A stretch of 41,099 nt of DNA from Flavobacterium filum DSM 17961 (lineage in GTDB: Bacteria; Bacteroidota; Bacteroidia; Flavobacteriales; Flavobacteriaceae), in contig NZ_AUDM01000019.1 of NCBI RefSeq assembly GCF_000425465.1, forward strand, positions 1 to 41,099, read 5' to 3'. The notes under the pieces are model-generated. The model did not search any database. It was not told where the DNA came from and saw only the letters and a program-made list of their open reading frames with translations. Shown piece by piece: positions 1-8,635 of this stretch. Both the position numbers and the translations under genes were made by a program. Numbering within the stretch: the first letter of the stretch is position 1; each line of letters opens with the position of its first letter.

Positions 1-48
1 CACGAATTTAATTTTATAAATTTACTTAGCAGTCACTAATTATTAATC

Positions 49-198
49 TGTGAAGCAGTGGTTTTTTGACACGAATTACACGAATTGCATGAATGTATTA
101 TATTCATTTCAATTGATTTACAAATATAAAGTTGTGAAGAAGTGTTTTTTTTGACACGAATTGCACGAATTTTTATTTATAAATTTGTGAATCAGTGG
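49..198. repeat. Leader with three TGTGAAnNAGTG copies and CACGAATT repeats
   Basis: Three near-identical 12-mers of the form TGTGAA(G/T)(C/A)AGTG lie at 49-60, 133-144 and 186-197. The first two are followed by a T-run and then GACACGAATT with a second CACGAATT-like octamer 8-9 bases on. The window itself begins with CACGAATTT. The stretch 1-214 has no ORF and ends directly at the first gene. It looks like a degenerate dispersed intergenic repeat, not a regulatory array. Promoter elements could be hidden in it, but none matches the Bacteroidota consensus well. Confidence 0.6.
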
Positions 199-214
199 TT
201 GAAATTTTATAACT

Positions 215-793
215 ATGGAAGACCAAAAAACCTGGAACAGAAACCAAAAATGGTTGGAAGAAATTGAATTACTAAAATCCATTATCGAAAAAACGGAGTT
301 GGTAGAAACGGTAAAATGGGGCGGTATTGTTTATACTTGGAACAACCGCAACATCATTGGAATTGGTGGATTTAAAGATTATTTCACCATTTGGTTTTTT
401 AACGGTGTTTTTCTTTCAGATGAAAAAAAAGTATTGGTTAATGCCGGTGAAGGTGTGACGAAAGGATTACGCCAATGGCGATTTACTTCGAAAGAGGAAG
501 TAAATGAAAAACTTGTCCTTCACTATGTGAATCAAGCCATAGAAAATGAAAAAAACGGACTTTCTATCAAGCCGGAAAAGAAAGAAGTAAAACCGTCAGA
601 CTTTTTTCTTACGCAATTGAACCAAAGTGCAGCATTGGTGGAAAAATTTAATTCCTTTTCTCCATACAAACAGAAAGAATTCATCGAATATATCGATTTG
701 GCTAAGCAAGAAAAAACGAAACTTGACCGTTTTGAAAAAATAAAACCGATGCTTTTAGCAAACATCGGTTTAAATGATAAATATCGGAAATAA
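215..793 (+). CDS. YdeI/OmpD-associated family protein with DUF1801-like N-terminus
   Basis: This 192-residue cytoplasmic protein has no signal peptide. Residues about 15-110 resemble the DUF1801/YdhG fold, with a WGGIVYTW segment near 35 and DYFTIWFFNG near 55. Residues about 140-190 form the charged helical tail typical of YdeI/OmpD-associated proteins (SPYKQKEFIEYI, then a Lys/Arg/Glu-rich helix). The biochemical role of the family is not established; some members are linked to tolerance of antimicrobial peptides or bacteriocins. The ATG at 215 follows an A/T-rich leader. The stop abuts the stop of the convergent yajC with no gap and no hairpin between them. Confidence 0.75.
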   Translation: MEDQKTWNRNQKWLEEIELLKSIIEKTELVETVKWGGIVYTWNNRNIIGIGGFKDYFTIWFFNGVFLSDEKKVLVNAGEGVTKGLRQWRFTSKEEVNEKLVLHYVNQAIENEKNGLSIKPEKKEVKPSDFFLTQLNQSAALVEKFNSFSPYKQKEFIEYIDLAKQEKTKLDRFEKIKPMLLANIGLNDKYRK

Positions 794-1069
794 TTATTTT
801 TTCTCTACTAATTTAGCACTCATTTCCATTGAAATAGCTGAGCGTTCCATTTTGATTTTTCCGGCCATAGTTTCAATTACCACCGTACCTTCAGATAATT
901 CAGCTACTTTTCCGTGAATTCCACTTTTAGTGATGATACGGTCGCCTACTTTTAGGTTATTTTCGAATTCTTTTTCTTGTTTGGCTCTTTTTTGTTGCGG
1001 ACGAATCATGAAGAAATAAATCACCACGAACATCAACAAAAAAGGAAATAAAGACTGGATATTTTCCAT
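794..1069 (-). CDS. yajC: Preprotein translocase accessory subunit YajC
   Basis: This 91-residue protein has one N-terminal membrane helix (residues about 6-22, LFPFLLMFVVIYFFMI) followed by the family hallmark RPQQKRAKQ. A small cytoplasmic beta domain follows (KVGDRIITKSGIHGKV, residues about 42-57). YajC associates with SecDF-SecYEG in the inner membrane. It is the last gene of a minus-strand run, 10 bp after the DUF1573 lipoprotein gene, so it is probably co-transcribed from nusB. Its length matches the family norm. It ends immediately at the stop codon of the convergent gene. Confidence 0.95.
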   Translation of the reverse strand: MENIQSLFPFLLMFVVIYFFMIRPQQKRAKQEKEFENNLKVGDRIITKSGIHGKVAELSEGTVVIETMAGKIKMERSAISMEMSAKLVEKK

Positions 1070-1079
1070 TATAATTGAG

Positions 1080-1637
1080 TTATTGAGTTACAGTTGTTGT
1101 TTCTGCCGGTTTAGCTTTTGGCGTTACATTGGCTTTAATAGAAAGCACATCTCTACCGGTTACGGTATTGGCAGTAATGTTCACCGATTTTTGTTGCATT
1201 CCCGGTTTTCCGCCACTATCAAACGTAACTTTCATTTTACCTGATTTACCCGGTTTGATTGGTTCTTTTGGATAATCAGGAACGGTACAACCGCATGAAC
1301 CGGAAGCATTGGTAATTAACAAATCAGCATCACCAGTATTGGTAAAGGTAAATACTGTTTCTACTTTATCACCTTCGTTAATTACGCCAAAATCGTGCTC
1401 TTTTTTGTTGAAAGTCATCACCGGATATTTACCGTCCACTTTGTTTTCAACCGATTGAACAGCTGCATTTGGTTCAGTATTTTCAATTGGAATACCTGCT
1501 TCGTTCACCATTTGTGGAGCATACATTTCAACATCTTTACTGTTGGGATCAACTTTTGATAAAGCATCTTCTTTTTTACAAGCCGTTACAGCTAAAAGTG
1601 CTGCAAAAGCGAAAGCATAAAACGAATTCTTTTTCAT
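1080..1637 (-). CDS. DUF1573 domain lipoprotein
   Basis: This 185-residue exported protein begins with a Lys-rich signal peptide ending in the lipobox LAVTAC. Cys20 would be lipidated, and Lys-Lys follows it. Residues about 75-165 form a DUF1573 domain, an immunoglobulin-like/ASH-type beta sandwich with the recognisable NKKEHDFGVINEGDKVE start and an SGSCGCTVPDYP core. This domain is very common in Bacteroidota and its function is unknown. It lies 18 bp after nusB and 10 bp before yajC, an arrangement I recall as conserved in flavobacteria. Confidence 0.9.
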   Translation of the reverse strand: MKKNSFYAFAFAALLAVTACKKEDALSKVDPNSKDVEMYAPQMVNEAGIPIENTEPNAAVQSVENKVDGKYPVMTFNKKEHDFGVINEGDKVETVFTFTNTGDADLLITNASGSCGCTVPDYPKEPIKPGKSGKMKVTFDSGGKPGMQQKSVNITANTVTGRDVLSIKANVTPKAKPAETTTVTQ

Positions 1638-1655
1638 TTTCTTTAGTTTTAAATT

Positions 1656-2600
1656 TTACATTAAACCGCGTCCGGTCTTATTGAGTTTATTTGTTTTTTG
1701 ATATTCTTTTACGAGGTTGTCTAAGATTCCATTGATGAAAATACTACTTTTTGGCGTAGCATATTCTTTGGCAATTTCCAAATATTCATTAATGGTTACT
1801 TTGATAGGAATGGATGGAAAACGCAAAAATTCACAAATCGCCATTTTCAACATGATGGTGTCGATTTCAGAAATACGTTCAGGGTCCCAATTAGGAGTTC
1901 GGTCTAAATATTCTTTGGCCAAATCCTGTTCGTTTAAAACCGTTTTACGGAATAAATCCTTTGCAAAGTCTTTGTCTTCCGCATCTTTGTATAAAGTTGG
2001 AATTCCTAAAATGAAAAGATTGCTTTCCTCCAAAGTTTTTAGCTGTTTCAAAAACATGGTATTCACCAAAGGAATATCATCCACCCATGTTAATCGGAAA
2101 TCTTCAAGATAATCGAACAATTTATCGTTGGTAGCAATTACTTCTTCAAATAATTTCGCTACAAACTGCTTATCATCTTCAAAAGAATTTTCTTTACTAG
2201 CCAAATAATCTATGTATAACTTACTTTTTTTGGTTTCTTCCAACAACAACAAAATCATGTCATCGTTTTGTTTCCAGTTGATGATTTTGAATTTTTCAAG
2301 GTTATCGGCCAACAAGTTGTTTTTGTCTAACGAAACCAAGACACGATTTTTAATGAATTTTTTGTTTGGATTTTTATCCTTTTCGGTGGCAAGGTGTTTT
2401 TTGGCAGCAATTTCTAAAAATTCTTCCTCTTTTCTTCTGATTTCCATCAAAACGGAGACCATAATCAAGTATAAATTCTGAATGCTTTCTAAGCTGGAGA
2501 ATAAAAATTTTTCCTCTTTTTCTAACTCTTCAGAACCACTTTGATGCATGGCATAAATCGTTTGTAGAATTTTAACGCGTATATGTCTTCTGTTTAACAC
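1656..2600 (-). CDS. nusB: Transcription antitermination factor NusB, long Bacteroidota form
   Basis: NusB binds boxA RNA with NusE/S10 and acts in rRNA antitermination. At 314 residues it is more than twice the E. coli length (139), the usual situation in Bacteroidota. The N-terminal MLNRRHIRVKILQTIYAMHQS is the NusB start motif. The C-terminal third carries the classic core (ISEIDTIMLKMAICEFL, IPIKVTINEYLEIAKEY, and SSIFINGILDNLVKE, residues about 235-300). The middle is a charged helical insertion. The start is a GTG at 2600; no ATG is available upstream in frame before the leucine dehydrogenase terminator. It heads the nusB-DUF1573-yajC run. Confidence 0.93.
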   Translation of the reverse strand: MLNRRHIRVKILQTIYAMHQSGSEELEKEEKFLFSSLESIQNLYLIMVSVLMEIRRKEEEFLEIAAKKHLATEKDKNPNKKFIKNRVLVSLDKNNLLADNLEKFKIINWKQNDDMILLLLEETKKSKLYIDYLASKENSFEDDKQFVAKLFEEVIATNDKLFDYLEDFRLTWVDDIPLVNTMFLKQLKTLEESNLFILGIPTLYKDAEDKDFAKDLFRKTVLNEQDLAKEYLDRTPNWDPERISEIDTIMLKMAICEFLRFPSIPIKVTINEYLEIAKEYATPKSSIFINGILDNLVKEYQKTNKLNKTGRGLM

Positions 2601-2624
2601 TTGATAAGAACTTTTAAAAAATTA

Positions 2625-2648
2625 GTGACGCCCTAAAAAGAGCGTCAC
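2625..2648 (-). terminator. Rho-independent terminator of leucine dehydrogenase gene
   Basis: Perfect 7-bp arms GTGACGC (2625-2631) and GCGTCAC (2642-2648) enclose a 10-base loop. On the minus strand the hairpin is followed by TAATTTTTT. It separates the dehydrogenase gene from nusB, suggesting nusB has its own promoter. Confidence 0.75.
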
Positions 2649-2684
2649 AAAAATAAGATTATTTATTGAAAAAAAAGGCAAAAA

Positions 2685-3788
2685 TTATTTTCCGGCTTCT
2701 TTTTTACGTTGTTCAATTTTGTTTTGAGCAAAAGTTAACGCCGCTTGGTGCGTAGTCATATTGTTTTTAACCGCAAAATCTAAAATCTCTAAAGTAGTAT
2801 TATAAATGTTTTCGGTTCTTCTCATAGCTTCTGCTTTGTCGTAATGCTCGATTTCAGCATAAACATTGATGATTCCACCTGCATTGATTAAGAAATCAGG
2901 AGCATATAAAATACCTCTTTCTTGTAAAATTTTACCGTGCACATTTTCATTTGCCAACTGATTATTAGCTGCTCCCGCCACAATTGAAGCATTCAATTTA
3001 TAAATGGTTTCATCGTTGATGGTTGCACCCAACGCACAAGGAGCGTAGATATCAACCTCAGCACTATATAAATCTGGCCCATTGAACACTTTTGCACCAT
3101 ATTTTGCTCCCATTTCATTTAAACGAGCTTCATTAATATCCGCAATGGTTACAATTGCACCTTCTTTTGTTAAGTAATCTACCAATGTTTCACCTACGTG
3201 ACCGATTCCTTGAACCAACACTTTTTTACCGGCCAACACATCTGAACCGTATTTGAATTTAGCCGCTGCTTTCATTCCCATATATACACCATAGGCCGTA
3301 ACAGGAGAAGGATTTCCGCTTCCACCTCTCGATTCTGAAATTCCGGTAACATAAGGAGTCACATCACGAACGGTGTCCATGTCTTCTGTTTGCATCCCTA
3401 CATCTTCAGCCGTGATATATTTTCCGCTAAGCGAATGCACAAACTCACCAAATTTACGCATCAATTCAGGTGTTTTTTGTGTTTTAGCATCTCCAATGAT
3501 AACAGCTTTTCCACCCCCTAAATTAAGACCTGTAATAGCAGATTTAAATGTCATCCCACGAGATAAACGCAATACATCGTTCAATGCTTCCCACTCGTTG
3601 GTATAATTCCACATTCGAGTTCCTCCTAAAGCCGGTCCTAAAACTGTGTTATGAATACCAATTATTGCTTTTAAACCAGTATCTTTGTCATTGCAAAAAA
3701 CAATTTGCTCATGGTTATCAAATGATACTTGACCAAATACAGGATCCATTTTTTGTAGCTCTTTAGGAGTAGTAACTTCTGCTATCAT
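2685..3788 (-). CDS. ldh: Leucine dehydrogenase (Glu/Leu/Phe/Val dehydrogenase family)
   Basis: This NAD-dependent enzyme oxidatively deaminates branched-chain amino acids, mainly leucine, to 2-oxo acids. The 367-residue length fits leucine dehydrogenases. The substrate domain has the glycine-rich ALGGTRMW (about 54-61) and the catalytic lysine region LNLGGGKAVI (about 89-98). The Rossmann domain has KVLVQGIGHVGETLVDYL (about 189-206). AGAANNQL (about 272-279) and DFLINAGGIINVYAE (about 298-312) are conserved active-site regions. It is monocistronic, between its own terminator and a 203-bp divergent promoter region shared with an ABC transporter gene. Confidence 0.92.
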   Translation of the reverse strand: MIAEVTTPKELQKMDPVFGQVSFDNHEQIVFCNDKDTGLKAIIGIHNTVLGPALGGTRMWNYTNEWEALNDVLRLSRGMTFKSAITGLNLGGGKAVIIGDAKTQKTPELMRKFGEFVHSLSGKYITAEDVGMQTEDMDTVRDVTPYVTGISESRGGSGNPSPVTAYGVYMGMKAAAKFKYGSDVLAGKKVLVQGIGHVGETLVDYLTKEGAIVTIADINEARLNEMGAKYGAKVFNGPDLYSAEVDIYAPCALGATINDETIYKLNASIVAGAANNQLANENVHGKILQERGILYAPDFLINAGGIINVYAEIEHYDKAEAMRRTENIYNTTLEILDFAVKNNMTTHQAALTFAQNKIEQRKKEAGK

Positions 3789-3837
3789 AGTTAAAAATTT
3801 AAAAGTAAAAAATTATGACTTTGTCAAAAAGACCTAA

Positions 3838-3868
3838 CAAAAGTAGAATATAATTTAAAAGAACGCAA
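3838..3868 (-). promoter_or_regulatory. Candidate Bacteroidota promoter for leucine dehydrogenase
   Basis: On the minus strand a -7 box TACTTTTG (complement of 3838-3845) matches TAnnTTTG, and a TTG lies 20 bases upstream (complement of 3866-3868). The predicted leader is about 45-50 bases. The rest of the 203-bp divergent spacer (3789-3991) is A/T-rich with nothing else I can identify. Confidence 0.5.
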
Positions 3869-3991
3869 TTTAATTTCAAAATTTTAATAATACGTTAATA
3901 AAAAAGAAAAAGAATAAAATCGAAATTCATTTTATTATTCTCAATTATTTAACACATTTAAACACAATCATACCCCAATCTATAATTTGCC

Positions 3992-5752
3992 ATGAAAGAA
4001 TTACAGTATTTAAACAAATATTTCGTCAAATATAAGAACAGGTTTCTATTAGGAATTTTCATCACCATAGTGGCTCAAATCTTTTCGTTGTTTATTCCGA
4101 AATTAGTGAGTCATTCCATGAATATTATTGATGCTTATCTTAAAAATCCCACTTCAGATATTAGTTTTATTCGTAAAGAATTGCTCATTAGTTTAGGATT
4201 GATTTTAGGAGCAACGATAATTGCGGGTGTGCTGACTTTTTTAATGCGTCAAACCTTAATCGTCATGTCGCGTTATGTGGAATTTGACCTTAAAAATGAA
4301 GTCTTTCAACAATACGAACGTTTGAGTCAGCATTTTTATAAAAACAATCGCACCGGAGATTTGATGAACCGCATTTCGGAAGACGTAGGCAAAGTGCGAA
4401 TGTATGTTGGACCAGCTGTAATGTACACCATCAACACCATTATTCGTTTTGTGATTGTTATTATTTATATGTACAATGTTTCGCCACAATTGACCTTATA
4501 TACGCTATTACCCTTGCCACTTCTCTCCTATTTTATTTTTAAATTGAGTAAAGAAATCAACATTAGAAGCACCCGTTATCAGGAAAATTTATCCACCTTA
4601 TCCAGTTTTACGCAAGAAATTTTCTCGGGTATTCGTGTGATAAAAGCCTATGCCTTAGAAAACCAAAACCATGATAAATTTGGTGAACTTTCGAATGAAA
4701 GCCGGGATAAAAATTTAAAATTATCGTATGTAAATGCGTTGTTTGGTCCGTTGATGATTTTATTGATTGGCTTGAGCAACCTTGTGGTAATTTATTTTGG
4801 CGGAATGATGTATATCAACGGAACCATTGCCAATATCGGAACCATTGCGGAGTTCATCTTGTATGTAAACATGCTTACTTGGCCGGTAGCTTCCATTGGA
4901 TGGGTTTCTTCATTAGTACAAGAAGCGGAAGCCTCTCAAAAAAGGATAAACGAGTTTTTAAAGATTGAACCGGAGATTAAAAATAATTCTACAAAAGAAG
5001 AAGAAATTCATGGAACGATTGCCTTTAAAAATGTGAGTTACACCTATGAAGATACGCAAATTAAAGCCTTGAAGAACATTTCGTTTGAGATAAAAAAAGG
5101 AGAAACATTGGCTATTTTGGGTAAAACCGGTTCCGGAAAATCGACGATTCTTTCCTTGTTGTGTCGATTGTATGATATAAGTGAAGGAACAATATTAATG
5201 GATGGAAAACCACTTCATACGCTTAACTTAGAACGTTTACGAAACAGCATTGGTATTGTTCCACAAGATGCCTTTTTGTTTTCGGATTCCATTCAAAACA
5301 ACATCAAATTCGGAAAAGAAACCGCTACTGATGAGGAAGTGAGAGACGCCGCAAAATTAGCTGTTGTGCATGACAACATCATACAGTTCAAAAACCAATA
5401 TGATACAATTTTGGGTGAACGAGGTATTACCCTTTCAGGCGGACAAAAACAACGCGTATCGATTGCAAGAGCCTTATTAAAAAATCCCGATATTTTATTA
5501 TTTGATGATTGTTTGTCAGCAGTAGATACCGAGACGGAAGAACAAATTTTAACGAATTTATTCCAATATTGCCAAAATAAAACCACTATTATTGTGAGTC
5601 ATCGAGTATCTTCTGCCAAAAATGCGGATAAAATTATCATTTTAGAAGACGGTGAAATTATACAACAAGGTACTCATTTCCAATTATTAAATGAAGAAGG
5701 CTATTACAAAGAACTCTATTGGAAACAACTTTCTGAAAAAGAATTGTCATAA
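3992..5752 (+). CDS. ABC transporter half-molecule (permease plus ATPase), MdlA/YheI-like
   Basis: This 586-residue exporter half has six membrane helices in residues about 15-310 and a nucleotide-binding domain from about 340. Walker A GKTGSGKST lies near 376, the Q-loop VPQDAFLFSD near 425, signature LSGGQKQR near 480, and the H-loop VSHR near 537. The Walker B reads DILLFDDCLSAVD: the usual catalytic Glu is Asp. This is the pattern of one subunit of heterodimeric exporters such as MdlA or YheI/BmrC, so it probably pairs with a partner encoded outside the window. The substrate cannot be told from sequence. It is transcribed divergently from leucine dehydrogenase and is apparently monocistronic. 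Confidence 0.9.
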   Translation: MKELQYLNKYFVKYKNRFLLGIFITIVAQIFSLFIPKLVSHSMNIIDAYLKNPTSDISFIRKELLISLGLILGATIIAGVLTFLMRQTLIVMSRYVEFDLKNEVFQQYERLSQHFYKNNRTGDLMNRISEDVGKVRMYVGPAVMYTINTIIRFVIVIIYMYNVSPQLTLYTLLPLPLLSYFIFKLSKEINIRSTRYQENLSTLSSFTQEIFSGIRVIKAYALENQNHDKFGELSNESRDKNLKLSYVNALFGPLMILLIGLSNLVVIYFGGMMYINGTIANIGTIAEFILYVNMLTWPVASIGWVSSLVQEAEASQKRINEFLKIEPEIKNNSTKEEEIHGTIAFKNVSYTYEDTQIKALKNISFEIKKGETLAILGKTGSGKSTILSLLCRLYDISEGTILMDGKPLHTLNLERLRNSIGIVPQDAFLFSDSIQNNIKFGKETATDEEVRDAAKLAVVHDNIIQFKNQYDTILGERGITLSGGQKQRVSIARALLKNPDILLFDDCLSAVDTETEEQILTNLFQYCQNKTTIIVSHRVSSAKNADKIIILEDGEIIQQGTHFQLLNEEGYYKELYWKQLSEKELS

Positions 5753-5821
5753 TTTTTTTGCTATTTCAAATATTTTTTAGATTTTTGGTTCACTTACAAC
5801 CTAAAATTTGAGCGAACGATT

Positions 5822-6199
5822 ATGAGAGAAAATGACATGTTAGAAAAAGACGAAATTTTTTCTAAAGTTTTAAGAGCAGGAAGAAGAACCTATTTCTTCG
5901 ATGTTAGAGCCACCAAAGCAGACGATTATTACATCACCATCACAGAAAGTAAAAAATTTACAGAAGAAGATGGTTCATTTCACTTCAAGAAACACAAAAT
6001 TTATTTGTACAAAGAAGATTTTGTAGCTTTTAAGGAGATTTTAAACGAAATGACCGCTTATGTTTTGGATCATAAAGGTGAAGAAGTGATTTCTGAACGT
6101 CACCAAAAAGATTTCAAAAAAGAATATGAGTCAAATTCATCTGAAAACAGTGAAAGCACCAAAGGAAGTTTTACCGACATTGATTTTGATGACATTTAA
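5822..6199 (+). CDS. DUF3276 / PUR-family nucleic-acid-binding protein
   Basis: This 125-residue cytoplasmic protein matches DUF3276, the bacterial PUR-alpha-like family (borrelial BpuR belongs here), which binds single-stranded DNA or RNA. The PUR repeat core spans residues about 7-80, with KVLRAGRRTYFFDVRATKADDYYITITES followed by FKKHKIYLYKEDF. The C-terminal 40 residues are acidic and Ser-rich and likely disordered, ending in DIDFDDI. It stands alone between the ABC exporter gene and the convergent CsaA-like gene, which ends 33 bp away. Confidence 0.85.
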   Translation: MRENDMLEKDEIFSKVLRAGRRTYFFDVRATKADDYYITITESKKFTEEDGSFHFKKHKIYLYKEDFVAFKEILNEMTAYVLDHKGEEVISERHQKDFKKEYESNSSENSESTKGSFTDIDFDDI

Positions 6200-6232
6200 A
6201 AAAGTATCCCTTCTGAAAAGAGGGGATTTTTT

Positions 6233-6565
6233 TTATCCAATTCGCAAACCATTTTCCACTTTTTTATCTGAAGAAAGTAAGATTACATTATTGTCTTTTC
6301 CCAGTGAACCCATTACTAAACATTCGCTCATCCAATTACCAATTTGTTTTTTAGGGAAATTAACCACGGCCACAATTTGTTTGCCGATTAACTCCTCTTT
6401 TGTATAGCATTGTGTGATTTGAGCAGAAGACTTTTTGACGCCTAATTCTTCCCCAAAATCAATCCATAAACGAAAAGCCGGTTTTCTGGCTTCCGGAAAA
6501 TCCTGTGCATCGAGGATGGTACCGATACGCATTTCCACTTTTTCAAAATCTTCCCAATTAATCAT
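6233..6565 (-). CDS. CsaA-like tRNA-binding domain protein
   Basis: This single-domain OB-fold protein of about 110 residues belongs to the CsaA / tRNA-binding family related to the C-terminal domain of methionyl-tRNA synthetase. It begins INWEDFEKVEMRIGTILDA and carries SSAQITQCY, IGKQIVAVVNFP and the MGSLGKDN..LLSSDKKVENGLRIG tail typical of CsaA. CsaA binds tRNA and has been proposed to act as a secretion chaperone in Bacillus. I chose the ATG at 6565: homologues start at the INWEDF motif, and the 10 extra residues available upstream (to 6595) look like leader. Confidence 0.85.
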   Translation of the reverse strand: MINWEDFEKVEMRIGTILDAQDFPEARKPAFRLWIDFGEELGVKKSSAQITQCYTKEELIGKQIVAVVNFPKKQIGNWMSECLVMGSLGKDNNVILLSSDKKVENGLRIG

Positions 6566-6657
6566 AATCCTATCTTGATAAAAAAATAAACTCAAAAATA
6601 AGGGTATTTGTCGAAAAATTCATAACTTTCAACAAAACAAAATGCATTCTTATTATC

Positions 6658-7215
6658 ATGGCTAATACTGAATCAACAATGATTCCTTTGGGTACGCTAG
6701 CACCCGATTTTAAACTGATGGATACCAATTCAAATGATGAATTTACATTTGCTGATGTAAAAGGAGAAAAAGGAACCCTTATCTTTTTCATTTGCAATCA
6801 CTGTCCGTTTGTGCATCATGTCATGGAAGAAATTATCATGATAGCCAATGATTATCGCGTGCAAGGAATTGGAATGGCGGCTATTTCGAGTAATGATGCT
6901 TTGCAATATCCGCAAGATGGTCCGAAAATGATGACTGAATTTGCTTTTCAACATAAATTCGAATTTCCGTATTTATATGACGAAACTCAAGAAGTAGCCA
7001 AAGCGTATGATGCGGCTTGCACTCCGGATTTCTTTTTGTTCAACAATCGTAATCAATTGGTGTATCGTGGACAATTGGATGATTCTCGTCCCGGAAACGG
7101 TATCCCGTTAAGCGGAAGTGATTTGCGTGGTGCCATTGATAGTGTTTTGTATAATCGAATCGTAAATCCCGTTCAAAAACCAAGTATGGGATGTAATATA
7201 AAATGGAAAAAATAA
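6658..7215 (+). CDS. Thioredoxin-fold (AhpC/TlpA-type) redox protein
   Basis: This 185-residue protein starts with the peroxiredoxin/TlpA signature LGTLAPDFKLMDTNSND and has a CxxC active site in ICNHCPFVHHV (Cys46, Cys49). DAACTPDFFLFN supplies the cis-Pro-side segment with a third Cys, and QLVYRGQLDDSRPGNG is typical of the thioredoxin-family group annotated as alkyl hydroperoxide reductase/thiol specific antioxidant. No signal peptide is evident, so it is likely a cytoplasmic thiol oxidoreductase or peroxidase. It ends one base before the glgA ATG, so it probably shares a transcript with glgA and glgC. Confidence 0.85.
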   Translation: MANTESTMIPLGTLAPDFKLMDTNSNDEFTFADVKGEKGTLIFFICNHCPFVHHVMEEIIMIANDYRVQGIGMAAISSNDALQYPQDGPKMMTEFAFQHKFEFPYLYDETQEVAKAYDAACTPDFFLFNNRNQLVYRGQLDDSRPGNGIPLSGSDLRGAIDSVLYNRIVNPVQKPSMGCNIKWKK

Positions 7216-8631
7216 ATGGAAATTTTTCACCTTAGTGCTGAGTGTTATCCGGTAGCCAAAGTGGGCGGTTTAGGAGATGTGGTGGGTGCGTTACCAAAAT
7301 ATTTAAATAAATTAGGCCACTATGCCAAAGTGGTCATGCCCGGTTATGACAATAAATTTGCCAAAGAAAATGAATTTGATGTGATGCATCAAGGTCAATT
7401 GCGATTGGGGTATTTTGTGTTTACTTATACCATCTTAAAAGAAAAAACCAACAAACTCGGTTTTGAATTGTATTTAATTGCTATTCCTGAATTGTTTGAC
7501 CGGCCGAATGTTTATTCCTATGAAGATGATACGGAGCGATTTACTGCTTTTCAAGTGGCTTTTTTAAATTGGCTAACCGAAACCAATCAAGTACCGGATA
7601 TTGTGCATTGCCACGATCATCACACCGGATTGATTCCGTTTATGATGGCTCATGCACCGATTTATCAACAATTGAATCGTATTCCTACTGTTTTAACTAT
7701 TCATAACGGACAATATCAAGGTTGGTTTGGTTTTGATAAATTGAATTATTTGCCTCAAGTCAGTTCGAGTCGTTTAGGCTTTTTAGAATGGAATGGCATT
7801 ATCAATCCATTGGCTTCAGCCATAAAATGTGCATGGAAAGTCACCACCGTTTCACCCAGTTATTTAGATGAATTGAGTGAAAAAGCAAACGGTTTAGAAA
7901 ATTTATTACGATTTGAACGTCCGAAAAGTTTGGGCATCCTTAACGGAATTGATACTGAAGTGTGGAACCCGAACACGGATGAATTGTTGCCGCACACCTA
8001 CTCTACCAAAAACTATAAAACCGGAAAAGCAAAAAACAAAGCGTACTTGTGTGAACAGTTTAATTTAGATCCTACCAAACCACTTTTCACCTTTATCGGA
8101 CGGTTGGTTGGCGAAAAAGGAGCTGATTTATTACCCGAAATGTGTAGTATCGCTTTAAGTCGAAATCCCAACGAAATTAATATTTTGATTTTAGGTTCAG
8201 GTGATTCACATGTAGAACACCAATTGAGTCAATTAAATCAGTTTTACCAAGGAAATTACAATGCTTACATTGGTTACAATGAAAAATTGGCCCACATTAT
8301 TTATGCCGGAGCCGATTATCTATTGATGCCTTCCCGCGTTGAACCTTGTGGATTAAATCAATTATATGCGTTGCGGTATGGCACCATTCCAATTGTTAGA
8401 AGAACAGGAGGTTTGAAAGATACCGTGATAGACATTGGCGATGGTGGTTTTGGAATTTGTCATGATCAAACCAGTGTTTTTGATGTGAACCATTCCATTA
8501 CTCGAGCAATTGATTTGTTTTATGACACCCAATTATTTGACCAAACTCGAAAAACAATTATGCAAATTGACCACTCTTGGGAAAAAGTGGCAGAAGAATA
8601 TATAGCGGTTTACCAATCTTTAAAAAATTAG
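7216..8631 (+). CDS. glgA: Glycogen synthase (ADP-glucose type, GT5)
   Basis: GlgA extends alpha-1,4-glucan chains using ADP-glucose. The 471-residue protein has the N-terminal nucleotide-sugar motif AKVGGLGDVVGALP (residues about 14-27). It also has HCHDHHTGLIP (about 131-141), TIHNGQYQG, the ILNGIDTEVWNP segment, and the C-terminal catalytic PSRVEPCGLNQLYALRYGTIP region (about 373-393) followed by RRTGGLKDTV. The length fits bacterial GlgA. The ATG touches the stop codon of the thioredoxin-like gene, and glgC starts 4 bp after the stop, so the two glycogen genes form one operon. Confidence 0.96.
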   Translation: MEIFHLSAECYPVAKVGGLGDVVGALPKYLNKLGHYAKVVMPGYDNKFAKENEFDVMHQGQLRLGYFVFTYTILKEKTNKLGFELYLIAIPELFDRPNVYSYEDDTERFTAFQVAFLNWLTETNQVPDIVHCHDHHTGLIPFMMAHAPIYQQLNRIPTVLTIHNGQYQGWFGFDKLNYLPQVSSSRLGFLEWNGIINPLASAIKCAWKVTTVSPSYLDELSEKANGLENLLRFERPKSLGILNGIDTEVWNPNTDELLPHTYSTKNYKTGKAKNKAYLCEQFNLDPTKPLFTFIGRLVGEKGADLLPEMCSIALSRNPNEINILILGSGDSHVEHQLSQLNQFYQGNYNAYIGYNEKLAHIIYAGADYLLMPSRVEPCGLNQLYALRYGTIPIVRRTGGLKDTVIDIGDGGFGICHDQTSVFDVNHSITRAIDLFYDTQLFDQTRKTIMQIDHSWEKVAEEYIAVYQSLKN

Positions 8632-8635
8632 TTTT

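Noticed and set aside
532..765. Antisense 77-residue ORF inside the YdeI-like gene
   Set aside because: It is fully inside a well-supported gene on the other strand, without family motifs; a frame shadow.
1469..2112. Plus-strand ORFs opposite the DUF1573 and nusB genes
   Set aside because: They are low-complexity shadows of strongly supported minus-strand genes with no recognisable domain.
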